DNA from: Nocardia alba NBRC 108234 | GTDB taxonomy: Bacteria > Actinomycetota > Actinomycetes > Mycobacteriales > Mycobacteriaceae | DNA length: 64,000 bases | NCBI RefSeq assembly: GCF_001612665.1 | Contig: NZ_BDAX01000002.1 | Location: forward strand, 806,001 to 870,000 | Reading direction: 5' to 3' | Part shown: one piece after another, positions 44,388 to 53,746 of the stretch | Numbering within the stretch: position 1 is the first letter of the stretch | Layout of the letters: the number at the start of each line of letters is the position of its first letter | The notes under the pieces: generated by a model | Databases searched by the model: none | The model's input: the letters and a program-made list of their open reading frames with translations, nothing else | What the model was told of the DNA's origin: nothing | Program-made: the position numbers and the translations under genes

Positions 44388-46613
44388 TCATCCGTGGGCC
44401 GCGTCGCGCGGCAGGCCGAGCATCCGTTCACCGATGACATTGAGCTGAACCTCGGTGGTGCCGCCGTAGATGGTGGTGGCACGGCCCGCGATCAGCTGCT
44501 CCATCGCGTGATCACTGCGCTCACCGGGCACCGACACCACCCCGGCGACGCCGAGTTCGGCGACGACGTACTCCGAAATCGCTTGACCCAGCGCCATTCC
44601 CAACAGTTTTCCGACGCTGGACGTGGTGGACACGTCGATTCCGGACAGCTGCTGGAGCACCACCCGCGAACCGATCACGTCCACCGCTCGACTCTCGGCC
44701 ATGAGCTCACCGAGCCGGTATCGCGCCACCGGCGACAGATCGCGGCCGATCGCGAAGCGCAGCAGGTCGGTGTCGGTGGCGTAGGCCTCCATCTTCTGGC
44801 TCAGCGCCACCCGCTCACCCGCGAGGGTCGTGCGGGCCACGTGCCAGCCGTCGTCGACCCCGCCGACCACGTTCTCGTCGGGGATGAACACGTCGTCGAG
44901 GAACACCTCGTTGAACAGCGCCGATCCGGTCATCTCCCGCAGCGGGCGCACCGTGATCCCGGGGCTGGACATGTCGAGCACGAAGTAGGTGATCCCCTCG
45001 TGCTTGGGCTTGTCGGGGCTGGTGCGCGCGATCAGCATCGCCCAGTCGGAGAACTGCGCGACCGTGGTCCAGATCTTCTGTCCGCTCACCCGCCAGCCAC
45101 CATCGACCCTGGTGGCTTTGGTGGTCAGGCTCGCCAGATCCGAACCCGCGCCCGGTTCGCTGAACAGCTGACACCACACCAGCTCGCCGCGCAGTGTCGG
45201 CACGACGAGTTCCCGCTTCTGCCGTTCGTCACCGTGCGGAACGAGCGCCCCGACCGCCCAGGTGCCCATCAGTAACTGCGGCATCTGGATTCCGGAGGTC
45301 TTGATCTCCTGTGCGATCACCACCTGTTCGAGCGGCGAGGCCGAGCGGCCGTAGGGACGCGGCAGATGGGGCAGGTTCCAGCCACCGTCACCGAGCGCGA
45401 CGAGCTGGTCGTCCTCGTCGTCGATCGCCGCGATCTCGGCCAGCTCGGCCCGCACCGCCGTCCGGATCCGCTCGGCCTCGGCGGGCAGTTCCAGCTCGCT
45501 CGACAGGGTGAGCCCCGACAGCGCGTAACCGGCCACCGCGTCGGCCCGTTCGTCGCGCGCGCCGAGCTGCCCGCGCAGCGCGAGCGCCCGCCGGTAGTAC
45601 AGGTGCGCGTCGTGCTCCCAGGTGAAGCCGATACCGCCGTGCACCTGGATGCACTCCTGGGCGACCTGCACCGCGGCATCGGGGATGATCAGCGCCGCGA
45701 CGGCCGCCGCGTACTCGGCGGTGTCGTCGGCGCGATCGAGAGCGGAAGCGGCGTCCCACAGCACGGCCCGCGCCTTCTCCAGCGCGATGCCCATCTGGGC
45801 GCACTTGTGTTTGACACCTTGGAACTGCCCGATGGGCCGACCGAACTGCACCCGGGTCTTGGCGTATTCCGACGCGGTGGACACACACCACGACATCACC
45901 CCGACCGCTTCGGCGCCGAGCACCACCGCGGCCACCGAACGCACGCGCGCCGAACCCACGTCGAGCACCCGATCGAACGAGATCTCGACCGCATCGGCCT
46001 GCAACCGGCCGGCACCGCGCAGCACGTCGATGCTGTCCTGGGCGCTGATCGCCAGTTCGATGTTCTCGAAGACGACCCAGCGCTGTTCGCCCGCCACCGC
46101 GACGGGCGCGATGACGACATCGGCCGATACCGCCCCCGCCACACCGTCGGCCGTTCCGCTGACGGTCAACGTGCCATCGGTCAGCGTCCCGGTCAGATCC
46201 GAGGTCAGCGCCACCGCACCGGTGCGCGACCCGTCCGTCAGTCCGGCGAGCCGAGCCAGGGCCGAATTGTCCTCGGCCCGAGCGCCATAGGCGGCGGCCA
46301 GCACCGCACCGGCGAGCACGGTCGGCACGAACGGGCCCGTATGCGCGCCACGCCCGAGCGGTTCGAGCGCGACGGCCAGTGTCAGCAGCCCCGCGCCCTG
46401 ACCGCCGAGTTCCTCGGCGATGTGCAGGCCCAGCAGATCCTGGGCGACGAGGGCGTCCCAGAACGGCAGGACTTTGCCCTCATCGGTGGACTCGACCGCG
46501 GCCCGGACGACCTCGGCGGTGATGGTCCGCTCGACGAAACCGGCGACCGCGTCGGCCAGTGCCCGGTGGTCCTCGCTGACGCCGACTCCGAGCTCGTAAC
46601 TGTTGCGCGCCAT
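44388..46613 (-). CDS. Fused two-domain acyl-CoA dehydrogenase, FadE34/FadE6-like
   Basis: A 741-residue protein with two acyl-CoA dehydrogenase units in tandem. The N-terminal unit ends near VQVAQECIQVHGGIGFTWEHDAHLYYRRAL; the C-terminal unit has CQLFSEPGAGSDLAS, VSGQKIWTTVAQFSDWAMLIARTS and IYGGTTEVQLNVIGERMLGLPR. The N-terminal flavin-binding signature is weak, so one unit may be structural. Such fusions serve in sterol side-chain and long-chain acyl-CoA oxidation. The ATG at 46613 is two bases before the end of the SDR gene's stop region, making it the last gene of a five-gene operon starting at 50042. Confidence 0.88.
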   Translation of the reverse strand: MARNSYELGVGVSEDHRALADAVAGFVERTITAEVVRAAVESTDEGKVLPFWDALVAQDLLGLHIAEELGGQGAGLLTLAVALEPLGRGAHTGPFVPTVLAGAVLAAAYGARAEDNSALARLAGLTDGSRTGAVALTSDLTGTLTDGTLTVSGTADGVAGAVSADVVIAPVAVAGEQRWVVFENIELAISAQDSIDVLRGAGRLQADAVEISFDRVLDVGSARVRSVAAVVLGAEAVGVMSWCVSTASEYAKTRVQFGRPIGQFQGVKHKCAQMGIALEKARAVLWDAASALDRADDTAEYAAAVAALIIPDAAVQVAQECIQVHGGIGFTWEHDAHLYYRRALALRGQLGARDERADAVAGYALSGLTLSSELELPAEAERIRTAVRAELAEIAAIDDEDDQLVALGDGGWNLPHLPRPYGRSASPLEQVVIAQEIKTSGIQMPQLLMGTWAVGALVPHGDERQKRELVVPTLRGELVWCQLFSEPGAGSDLASLTTKATRVDGGWRVSGQKIWTTVAQFSDWAMLIARTSPDKPKHEGITYFVLDMSSPGITVRPLREMTGSALFNEVFLDDVFIPDENVVGGVDDGWHVARTTLAGERVALSQKMEAYATDTDLLRFAIGRDLSPVARYRLGELMAESRAVDVIGSRVVLQQLSGIDVSTTSSVGKLLGMALGQAISEYVVAELGVAGVVSVPGERSDHAMEQLIAGRATTIYGGTTEVQLNVIGERMLGLPRDAAHG

Positions 46614-46615
46614 GG

Positions 46616-47494
46616 CTAGTTCGTCTCTTTCAGCTGGGCGGCCACCTCGTCGATGGTCCACGGACCGTCGGTCTCGACGGTGCGCACGTCGTGCCAACCG
46701 GCCAGTTCGACGATCGCCCCGCCCTGGACGGCGAACACCTTGCCGGTGATCGCGCAGTCGGCCTCGGCGAGGTGGGCGACCAGCGGGGAGATGTTGGCCG
46801 GGGAGAACGCGTCGAACTCACCCTCCGGCACCTCGGCGGCGAACAGCGCGCCCATACCGGGCGTCGCCAAGGTGAGGCGGGTGCGCGCGATCGGGGCGAT
46901 CGCGTTCACTCGCACGCCGTAGCGTTCGAGTTCGTCGGCGGCGACCAGCGTGAGCGCGGCGATGCCCGCCTTGGCGGCACCGTAGTTGCCCTGACCGGCG
47001 TTGGGCATGAACGTGCCGGAGGCCGAGGCGGTGTTGATCACCGACGCCGACACCGGAGTACCGGCCTTGGACTGCGCCTTCCAGTACGCGGCGGCGTGAT
47101 GCAACGTGGCGGCGTGGCCCTTGAGGTGCACCGCGATGACCGAATCCCACTGCGATTCGTCCATGCTCGCGATGAACGCGTCGCGCAGGATGCCCGCGTT
47201 GTTCACCACGATGTCCAGGCTGCCGTATTCGCTGATCGCTTGGTCGACCAGCGCTTTCGCGCCGTCCCAGGTGGCGATGTCGTCGGTGTTGGCGACCGCG
47301 GTACCGCCCGCGGCGACGATCTCGTCCACCACTTGCTGGGCCGGGCCCGCGTCGGTGCCGGTGCCGTCGTTGGCGCCGCCGAGGTCGTTGACCACGACCC
47401 GGGCGCCTTCGCGGGCGAACAGCAGCGCGTGTTCACGGCCGATGCCGCGACCGGCGCCGGTGATGACCGCGACCCGACCGTCGAGTTTTCCCAT
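46616..47494 (-). CDS. Short-chain dehydrogenase (hydroxyacyl-CoA dehydrogenase type)
   Basis: A 292-residue SDR with TGAGRGIG at residues 13-20, NDLGGANDGTGTD as in the 17-beta-hydroxysteroid dehydrogenase 4/MFE-2 group, VVNNAGILRD, and the catalytic QGNYGAAKAGI. MFE-2-type SDRs oxidise 3-hydroxyacyl-CoA. It sits between MaoC-type hydratase and acyl-CoA dehydrogenase genes, so the operon encodes the successive steps of a beta-oxidation cycle. The gap to the hydratase gene is 12 bases. Confidence 0.88.
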   Translation of the reverse strand: MGKLDGRVAVITGAGRGIGREHALLFAREGARVVVNDLGGANDGTGTDAGPAQQVVDEIVAAGGTAVANTDDIATWDGAKALVDQAISEYGSLDIVVNNAGILRDAFIASMDESQWDSVIAVHLKGHAATLHHAAAYWKAQSKAGTPVSASVINTASASGTFMPNAGQGNYGAAKAGIAALTLVAADELERYGVRVNAIAPIARTRLTLATPGMGALFAAEVPEGEFDAFSPANISPLVAHLAEADCAITGKVFAVQGGAIVELAGWHDVRTVETDGPWTIDEVAAQLKETN

Positions 47495-47506
47495 GAGTCT
47501 TATCTC

Positions 47507-48379
47507 CTAGTTGATTTCGACGCGACCGTCGGTGATCGCGAGCGCACCCGCGGCTTCGGTCTCGAAGGCGTAGGCCCGCACACCGGGGTCAGCGGATACG
47601 GTGGGCCAGAAGGTGGTGGTCACGTCCTGGCCGGGCAGCACCGGCTTGGCGAAACGCACGGCGAGCCTGCGCAGGCGCGCGGTGTCGCCGTCGGCGAGTT
47701 CGGTCAGCGCGGCCCACGAGGTGAACGCCATGGTGCACAGACCGTGGTTGATGATGCCGGGAAGCCCTGCCATGCGGGCGATCTCGTCGTCGAGGTGGAT
47801 CGGCATCGGGTCGCCCGAGGCCGGTGAGTAGCGGAAGGTCTGGTCGTCGTCGATATGGGCGGTGACCCGCGCCGCCGGATCTCCCGCCCGGTCCTCGTCG
47901 GTGATCCGGTGGGCGGGGGCTGGTTCCCCCGCACCGGGACCGGCGTCGACCTTGCGGAAGAACGCGGTCATCCACTGCTCGTTGACGAGTTCGCCCGCCG
48001 CGTCACGAGTTTCGGCGTAGATGACCACAGTCGAGCCGTTCGGGCGGCCGACGTAACCGATCGGCTTGGCCCGCACCACCAGTTCGTCACCGGCCCGGAT
48101 CGGACGGTGGAACAGGAAGTCCTGCTCGCCGTGGACCAGCTTCATCAACAGTTCCACCGGCGCGACCGACAGCGCGGCAGGCGCCATCGAAGTGAACACC
48201 GGCACCACCGCGAACACCGGCGGCGCGATCTCGCCCGCGCGGTGCGCGGGGACCGGATCATTGGTCGCCGCGGCGTATTCGGCGATCCGCTCGGCGGTGA
48301 CCGTGAACCGCTCTTCGTCGGTCCACTCCCCCAGCGCGGAGCCGTCGAAGACGACCGCGGCCGATTCCGACGTGGTCAT
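47507..48379 (-). CDS. MaoC-type (double hot-dog) enoyl-CoA hydratase
   Basis: A 290-residue protein with an N-terminal hot-dog domain (FTVTAERIAEYAAATNDPVPAHRAG) and a C-terminal one carrying the hydratase signature SPASGDPMPIHLDDEIARMAGLPGIINHGL with the Asp-His pair. It would hydrate 2-enoyl-CoA to 3R-hydroxyacyl-CoA for the MFE-2-like SDR next door. The ATG at 48379 overlaps the stop of the SRPBCC gene. Together these form the classical hydratase 2/dehydrogenase pair. Confidence 0.88.
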   Translation of the reverse strand: MTTSESAAVVFDGSALGEWTDEERFTVTAERIAEYAAATNDPVPAHRAGEIAPPVFAVVPVFTSMAPAALSVAPVELLMKLVHGEQDFLFHRPIRAGDELVVRAKPIGYVGRPNGSTVVIYAETRDAAGELVNEQWMTAFFRKVDAGPGAGEPAPAHRITDEDRAGDPAARVTAHIDDDQTFRYSPASGDPMPIHLDDEIARMAGLPGIINHGLCTMAFTSWAALTELADGDTARLRRLAVRFAKPVLPGQDVTTTFWPTVSADPGVRAYAFETEAAGALAITDGRVEIN

Positions 48380-48816
48380 GCGGCCGAACCGACGAGTTCG
48401 GTGAACTTGGCCATCGACTCCTTCAGATCGGCTTCGGCGTGCTTGGCGACGGCCTTGCCGATCGGGCCGACGATCATCGCGCCCTTGAAGCTCGCATCGA
48501 ACGCGGCGGAGGAGCCGGCGTCGGTGGCGTCCACCTTCAGGACGAATTCGATGGTGACACCGGCCATGCCCGCGCCGGTGATGCGCAGGTACGAGTTCGG
48601 CACGACCTCGGCGACGGTCCACTCGATCTTGTTGGCCATGTTCATCACCGACACGACCTCGGTGAAGCGCGAGCCCGCGGCGAGCTCGGCGGGCAGATCG
48701 CCGCGCCAGCCCTGGTGGATGGTCAGCCATTGCTCCCAGTTGGCGAGATCGCTCAGCCGGGCCCAGGCCAGCTCGGGTGCGACGGGAAGTGCGGTGGAGA
48801 CGGATACAGATGCCAT
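48376..48816 (-). CDS. SRPBCC-family (START-like) protein
   Basis: A 146-residue protein of the SRPBCC/polyketide-cyclase type: VSVSTALPVAPELAWARLSDLANWEQWLTIHQGW at the N terminus, a beta-rich middle and a C-terminal helix (VGPIGKAVAKHAEADLKESM). Such folds form a hydrophobic pocket and carry or modify lipids. AGGAGTA precedes the ATG. Position between thiolase and hydratase genes suggests it binds a CoA-linked or free lipid intermediate. Confidence 0.78.
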   Translation of the reverse strand: MASVSVSTALPVAPELAWARLSDLANWEQWLTIHQGWRGDLPAELAAGSRFTEVVSVMNMANKIEWTVAEVVPNSYLRITGAGMAGVTIEFVLKVDATDAGSSAAFDASFKGAMIVGPIGKAVAKHAEADLKESMAKFTELVGSAA

Positions 48817-48851
48817 GGGTTACTCCTGGTGTGATCGGGTGGGTGAGCGAG

Positions 48852-50042
48852 TCAGCGGTTGGCGAGGCGGTAGGCGGTCACCACGACCGCGCCACCGAGA
48901 CCGATGTTGTGCTGCAGGGCGATTCGCGCGTCGGCGACCTGGCGGGCGTCGGCGGTGCCACGCAGCTGCCAGGTGAGCTCGCTGCACTGGGCCAGACCGG
49001 TCGCCCCGAGGGGGTGGCCCTTGGAGATCAGACCGCCCGAGGGGTTGACGACCCACGTGCCGCCGTAGGTGGTGGCGTTGTCGTCGACGAGTCGACCGCC
49101 CTCGCCCGGCGCGCACAGGCCGAGGGCCTCATAGGTGAGGAGTTCGTTGGTGGAGAAGCAGTCGTGCAGTTCGATGACATCGACGTCCTCGGGTCCGATT
49201 CCGGCCTCGGCGTACACGGCTTCGGCGGCGGTCCGCGACATCGACGAGCCGACCAGGTCGATCGCGGTCGGGTCGGTGAACGTCGAGGCGAGGTCGGTGA
49301 CCATCGACTGCCCGACGATCTCGACCGCGCGGTCGGCCAGGTTGTGCCGATCGACGAAGTCCTCGCTCGCCAGGATCACCGCGCCCGAACCGTCCGAGGT
49401 CGGCGAGCACTGCAGCTTGGTCAGCGGGCCGTAGATCTGTTTGGCCTCGAGCACTTCGGCGAGGCTGTATTCCTTCTGGAACTGCGCGTACGGATTGTTC
49501 ACCGAGTGCTTGTGGTTCTTCACGCCGATCCTGGCGAACTGCTCGGCCGTGGTGCCGTAGAGCTCCATGTGCTCCTTGCCCGCGGCGCCGAACATGTACG
49601 GCGCGGGCGGCATCGCGAACTCCTGCAGTTCGGCCAGCGCCAGCAGGTGCTTCATCATCGGCTGCTCACGGTCGTCGTAGGTCGAACCGAGCGAGCCGGG
49701 CTGCATCTTCTCGAAACCCAGGGCGAGGGTGCACTCGGCGAGCCCACCGCGCACCGCTTGCGCCGCCAGGTAGAGCGCGGTCGAACCGGTCGAACAGTTG
49801 TTGTTCACATTGACCACCGGAATGCCGGTCAGCCCGAGCTCGTAGACCGCGCGCTGACCCGAGGTGGACTCGCCGTACACGTAGCCGACATAGGCCTGTT
49901 GGACCTGGTCGTAGTCGATTCCGGCATCGGCGAGGGCCTTGGTCCCCGCCTCACGGGCCATGTCCGGGTAGTCCCACTCCCGCGCACCCGGCTTCTCGAA
50001 TTTCGTCATGCCGACGCCGACGACGAACACCTTCTGTGTCAT
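48852..50042 (-). CDS. SCP2-type thiolase / lipid-transfer protein (Ltp)
   Basis: A 396-residue thiolase-superfamily protein with the nucleophile cysteine in [11 protein letters not shown] near 84, [35 protein letters not shown] with the histidine, and the [15 protein letters not shown] dimer loop. It lacks the second cysteine region of ordinary thiolases, as SCPx/Ltp proteins do, and fits cleavage of branched 3-ketoacyl-CoA or aldol-type reactions. First gene of a five-gene minus-strand operon; a palindrome at 50086-50113 lies in its promoter. Confidence 0.87.
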   Translation of the reverse strand: MTQKVFVVGVGMTKFEKPGAREWDYPDMAREAGTKALADAGIDYDQVQQAYVGYVYGESTSGQRAVYELGLTGIPVVNVNNNCSTGSTALYLAAQAVRGGLAECTLALGFEKMQPGSLGSTYDDREQPMMKHLLALAELQEFAMPPAPYMFGAAGKEHMELYGTTAEQFARIGVKNHKHSVNNPYAQFQKEYSLAEVLEAKQIYGPLTKLQCSPTSDGSGAVILASEDFVDRHNLADRAVEIVGQSMVTDLASTFTDPTAIDLVGSSMSRTAAEAVYAEAGIGPEDVDVIELHDCFSTNELLTYEALGLCAPGEGGRLVDDNATTYGGTWVVNPSGGLISKGHPLGATGLAQCSELTWQLRGTADARQVADARIALQHNIGLGGAVVVTAYRLANR

Positions 50043-50085
50043 GAACGCACTCCCGTGTGCCGTGTGTCCCGAATACCTGAGACAC

Positions 50086-50113
50086 GGTGTCCATGTAATT
50101 TAGGTTGGACACC
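50086..50113. promoter_or_regulatory. Palindromic operator before the thiolase operon
   Basis: GGTGTCCA (50086-50093) and TGGACACC (50106-50113), perfect 8-bp arms with an AT-rich 12-base centre (TGTAATTTAGGT) that may include the -10 box of the minus-strand operon. Confidence 0.65.
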
Positions 50114-50157
50114 ACGTCCAGGTCAATACCCCGGCGAAGACGACCCGAACACGACAA

Positions 50158-50183
50158 GGGCCGCACCGTGAACGGTGCGGCCC
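50158..50183. terminator. Hairpin terminator
   Basis: A perfect 11-bp stem GGGCCGCACCG/CGGTGCGGCCC with loop TGAA, 21 bases after the stop of the small minus-strand gene. Confidence 0.85.
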
Positions 50184-50204
50184 TGGTGGGTCATGCCGGC
50201 GGGA

Positions 50205-50363
50205 TCAGCTCTGCTGACCGAACCGGCGGGGTTTCTTCGCGCCCATGATGTCGGTCCACCACGATTGCAGCGGGCTCGGCTCGGGCCAGTGGACAGTGGG
50301 GTCCTCATCCCCCGGGTCGGCGGGTGGCATGTCGGACGGGTCGTCGTCGAGATCGCTGGTCAT
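50205..50363 (-). CDS. Small acidic hypothetical protein
   Basis: A 52-residue frame, MTSDLDDDPSDMPPADPG at the start and MGAKKPRRFGQQS at the end: acidic and proline-rich, then a tryptophan pair (SWWTD) and a basic tail. GAGGAAG precedes the ATG, and the hairpin at 50158-50183 follows, so it has both ends of a real gene. It is divergent from the conservon genes. No family is recognised. Confidence 0.55.
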   Translation of the reverse strand: MTSDLDDDPSDMPPADPGDEDPTVHWPEPSPLQSWWTDIMGAKKPRRFGQQS

Positions 50364-50789
50364 GGGAGGCTCTTCCTCGAATCGATCGACGGCGCCGCGG
50401 CGGGGAGACGAGAGGAACAGGAGCCGGAACTCGAAACCGAGTGCGGCGACGACGCGTTGGTCGCCGCTGGTCTACGGCTGACCTGGATGCGTTCAACCGT
50501 ACACGGCGGGGGTCGGCCGCCGGTATCGATTCACCACCCTCGAACACAATGCGAGTTACGTTCTGCAGCAACCCGTTTCGTGCACCCGCAGGTTCGCTTT
50601 GCTAACGTGTCCGACATCGCCGAAACCCCGGGCAGTGAGTCCGGTCTCGATCGACCTCACCTGCGCGGTGTCGAATTGTGTTGCGACGCACACGGTGTGG
50701 GAGCGAACGCGGTGAGAAGTCTCGTCGGAGAGACCGGCGAGGACCCGGCCACCACGGCTCTTCGGTCGGTACAGACGACAAAGGAACCG

Positions 50790-52049
50790 ATGACTCCGAC
50801 GCTCGCGGTCTTCTTGTTCTCCATCGCCACCCTGGTCCTGCTCGGCGCGGTCGCTGTCGCGCTACAGGCCCTGCGCAACGAACGTCAGATCCGCGGCCGC
50901 CTGGCGGTGGCCGAGCGCGACCTCCACACCAAGGACACGGCGATGGAGCAGATGTCGCTCGCCCACGCCGAAGAGCTGCGGATGCTCGAACACGAGGCGG
51001 CCCGCGCCGACCGGGCCGCCGAAGAACGCATCGCGGCGCAGGTCGAGGCGGCACGGGAAGCCACACGCGCCCAGGTCGGCGCCGACGCTCGCGCCGCCAC
51101 CAGCAACGCCGTGCGCGCGTTCGGCACCACCGTGGTCAGCCTCGGCGCCGACGTGGGCCAGGTCGTGAGCAACGCGCTGCGGGAGAACCGCAACGACGAG
51201 GTCTACGCGACCCTCACCAGGATCGACCACACGGTCCAGCAGATGATCCGCCAAGCCCAGGCCTACGTCATCGTCTCCGGCGGGCTGCCGGGCCGGCGCT
51301 GGCCGCAGCAGACCGTCGGCGACGTGGTCGGCGGCGCCACCGGCCGGGTGCGCGACTATCTGCGCGTGCGCGCGGGCAACTGCGAACTGGTCGTCATGAG
51401 CCGGGCGGTCGAGCCGCTCGTACACACCGTGGCGACCCTGCTCGACAACGCGCTGCGCTACTCGCCGCCGTCGTCGTTCGTCGATATCTCCTACCAGCAG
51501 GGCCATCACGGCGTCACCGTGATCATCGACGACGCGGGCGTGCGGATGAGCCACGAGCAGATGGAGGAGGCGCGCCAGGTGCTCTCGGGCGAGCGCGTCG
51601 TCGATATCAACGTGCTCGGCCCGTCGCCGCGGGTCGGGTTTCCGGGCGTCGCGGCGCTCGCGCGCCGCTACGGCTTCGCCGCCTATGTCGACGGACCCAA
51701 TATCTACGGCGGCACCAGGGCGATGGTGTTCGTTCCCGCGGCACTGCTCGTCACGGCCACCGAGGTGCACCGGCCCAAGCATGCCGAGGCTCCGGAACCC
51801 GCACCACCACCGGTTCCCGAGATCTCCAGGGCGGCGCCCGAACCGGAGGTGATCGAGCCCGAGATGGTCGAGCACGACCGGACCACCGGCGGGCTGCCCA
51901 AGCGCACCCGCCGCACCGTCGCACCGGCCGACGTGCGTGTCGACACCACCGAGGGGCTCGCCCGCCCCGAGCTCGCCGCGGCCTGGCACAGCGGCTCCCG
52001 ACACGGCCGCGCCGCGGCCGCGCGTTCGACGAAAGGGCACGACAGCTGA
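50790..52049 (+). CDS. cvnA: Conservon sensor-like ATPase, CvnA type
   Basis: A 419-residue protein with one N-terminal membrane helix (TLAVFLFSIATLVLLGAVAVAL), a coiled-coil region rich in Glu/Ala/Arg to about 110, and a histidine-kinase-type ATPase domain whose N-box is LLDNALRYSPP near 212. There is no phospho-accepting histidine box, as in the nitrate/nitrite sensor-like CvnA proteins of Streptomyces conservons. The C-terminal 90 residues are proline-rich and disordered. AAGGA precedes the ATG at 50790. The next gene overlaps its stop (TGATG). The 426 bases before it hold no other gene I can support. Confidence 0.85.
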   Translation: MTPTLAVFLFSIATLVLLGAVAVALQALRNERQIRGRLAVAERDLHTKDTAMEQMSLAHAEELRMLEHEAARADRAAEERIAAQVEAAREATRAQVGADARAATSNAVRAFGTTVVSLGADVGQVVSNALRENRNDEVYATLTRIDHTVQQMIRQAQAYVIVSGGLPGRRWPQQTVGDVVGGATGRVRDYLRVRAGNCELVVMSRAVEPLVHTVATLLDNALRYSPPSSFVDISYQQGHHGVTVIIDDAGVRMSHEQMEEARQVLSGERVVDINVLGPSPRVGFPGVAALARRYGFAAYVDGPNIYGGTRAMVFVPAALLVTATEVHRPKHAEAPEPAPPPVPEISRAAPEPEVIEPEMVEHDRTTGGLPKRTRRTVAPADVRVDTTEGLARPELAAAWHSGSRHGRAAAARSTKGHDS

Positions 52050-52477
52050 TGAGCACTCCCCTCGCGACCACCACCAACCGCCTCGCGTGGCTGCTCGACG
52101 ACCTGGCGCTCGACGGCGTCCGCTTCGCGGTGTTGTTATCCGAGGACGGTCTACGCGTGGCGCACTCCGGCGCCATCGGCATCGACGACGCGGAGCGTTT
52201 CGCGGCGGCCGCGTGCGGGCTGCGCTCGCTGGGCAAGGTGCTCGGCGAGTTCTGCGGCGGGCACGCGAACACCGTGCGCCAGAACATGACCGAATACGAC
52301 GAGGGCATGGTGTTGATCACCGCGGCGGGCGCGGGCACCCTGCTGGGCGTCGCCACGACCGGCGATGTGGACCTCGCGCTAGTCGCCCATCGCATGAACG
52401 AGCTGGCCGCCAGGGTCGGCCACGAACTCGGCGCGTCGCCGAGGCACCGATCCTCGACTCAGGAGTACTCGCTGTGA
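52049..52477 (+). CDS. cvnB: Roadblock/LC7-domain protein, CvnB type
   Basis: A 142-residue roadblock/LC7 protein: LAWLLDDLALDGVRFAVLLSEDGLRVAHSG, then GMVLITAAGAGTLLGVATTGDVDLALVAHRMN. In conservons CvnB regulates a small GTPase, CvnD. Here the next gene is a P450; neither the DUF742 gene (CvnC) nor the GTPase gene (CvnD) lies between. It overlaps both neighbours by a few bases, so the compact operon appears native and not a recent deletion scar. Confidence 0.87.
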   Translation: MSTPLATTTNRLAWLLDDLALDGVRFAVLLSEDGLRVAHSGAIGIDDAERFAAAACGLRSLGKVLGEFCGGHANTVRQNMTEYDEGMVLITAAGAGTLLGVATTGDVDLALVAHRMNELAARVGHELGASPRHRSSTQEYSL

Positions 52478-53703
52478 CACTGGACATTTCGCCGGACTCG
52501 CGCAGTGGCCAGGACCGGGTGCCGCTGTACTCGCCGGAATTCGCCGCCGACCCCCAACGCACCTACCGCGAGATGCGGCACCGTTTCGGCTCACTGGTGC
52601 CGGTCGATCTGGTGCCCGGCGTGCCCGCCACTCTCGTGATCGGCTACCGCACCGCGGTAGCGATCCTCAACGATCCCGACCATTTTCCCGCCGATCCGAA
52701 GATGTGGGAGCGTGACATCCCCACCGACTGCCCGGTGCTTCCGATGATGCGCTACCGCCCCAACGCGATTCGCACCGCGGGCGCGGAGCACACGCGCCAC
52801 CGCCAGGTCACCGTCGCCGGCCTGGCCGGTGTGGACCTGTACCAGCTGCACCGCACCGTCGAGCAGATCGCGATGCCGGTGATCAATTCCTTCTGCGCGG
52901 ACGGCAGCGCGGATCTGCTGAGCCAGTACGCCTTTCCCGTCATCTTCGCCACCATCAACGCGATGCTGGGTGTGCCCGCCGATATCGGCGGCGACATCGC
53001 GACCGGCATGGGACAGATGTTCGAGGGTGGCGACACCGCGGCCGCGGGCACCAAGCTGATGGAGGACGCGCTCTACGACCTGGTGCGGCTCAAGCAGCGC
53101 GAACCCGGCGACGATGTGACGACCCGGTTGGTGCAGCATCCGCAGCGGCTCACCGACGAGGAGTTGATGAACCAGGTACTCACGATGTACGGCGCGGGGA
53201 TCGAGCCGATGCTCAATCTGATCCTCAACACGGTGCGGCTGATGCTCACCGATCAGCGGTTCGCGGGCAGCTTGCTCGGCGGCAGCCTGTCCACCCGCGA
53301 CGCACTCGACGAGGTGCTCTACACCGACCCGCCCATGGCCAACTTCTGCACCACCTATCCGCGGCAACCGATCCTGGTCGACGATGTGTGGCTGCCCGCG
53401 CATCAGCCGGTTGTCATCAGCATGGCCGCGTGCAACAACGATCCCGCGATCGGGACCGGCGATTTCCTCGACAACCGCGCGCACCTGGCGTGGAGCACCG
53501 GCCCGCACGGCTGCCCGGCGAAGTCTCCGGCCTACCTGATCGCACAGGAGGCCATCGACCAACTGCTCGACGCCTTGCCCGAGATCACGCTGGCGGTCCC
53601 GGCGGACGAACTGGTCTGGCGCCCCGGGCCTTTCCACCGGGCGCTGGCGGGCCTGCCGGTGCTGTTCCCGAGCACCGCACCGCTGGTGGTGCCGGGCAAC
53701 TGA
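52474..53703 (+). CDS. Cytochrome P450-like protein, degenerate (CvnE-like)
   Basis: A 409-residue P450-fold protein. The haem-ligand cysteine is kept (Cys347 in STGPHGCPAK), but other hallmarks are changed: the K-helix ExxR reads EVLY at 280-283, the I-helix AGxDT reads AGIEP near 241, and the phenylalanine before the cysteine loop is replaced by tryptophan. These changes argue for an unusual or regulatory role instead of ordinary monooxygenation. The GTG start overlaps the cvnB stop (GTGA). P450s are the fifth member (CvnE) of some conservons. Confidence 0.8.
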   Translation: MTLDISPDSRSGQDRVPLYSPEFAADPQRTYREMRHRFGSLVPVDLVPGVPATLVIGYRTAVAILNDPDHFPADPKMWERDIPTDCPVLPMMRYRPNAIRTAGAEHTRHRQVTVAGLAGVDLYQLHRTVEQIAMPVINSFCADGSADLLSQYAFPVIFATINAMLGVPADIGGDIATGMGQMFEGGDTAAAGTKLMEDALYDLVRLKQREPGDDVTTRLVQHPQRLTDEELMNQVLTMYGAGIEPMLNLILNTVRLMLTDQRFAGSLLGGSLSTRDALDEVLYTDPPMANFCTTYPRQPILVDDVWLPAHQPVVISMAACNNDPAIGTGDFLDNRAHLAWSTGPHGCPAKSPAYLIAQEAIDQLLDALPEITLAVPADELVWRPGPFHRALAGLPVLFPSTAPLVVPGN

Positions 53704-53710
53704 CTCTCCC

Positions 53711-53737
53711 CTGCTCGGCCGAGGGCCGGCCGAGCAG
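53711..53737. terminator. Bidirectional hairpin terminator
   Basis: A 10-bp stem CTGCTCGGCC/GGCCGAGCAG with a seven-base loop between two convergent P450 genes. Confidence 0.75.
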
Positions 53738-53746
53738 AGGAGGTCG

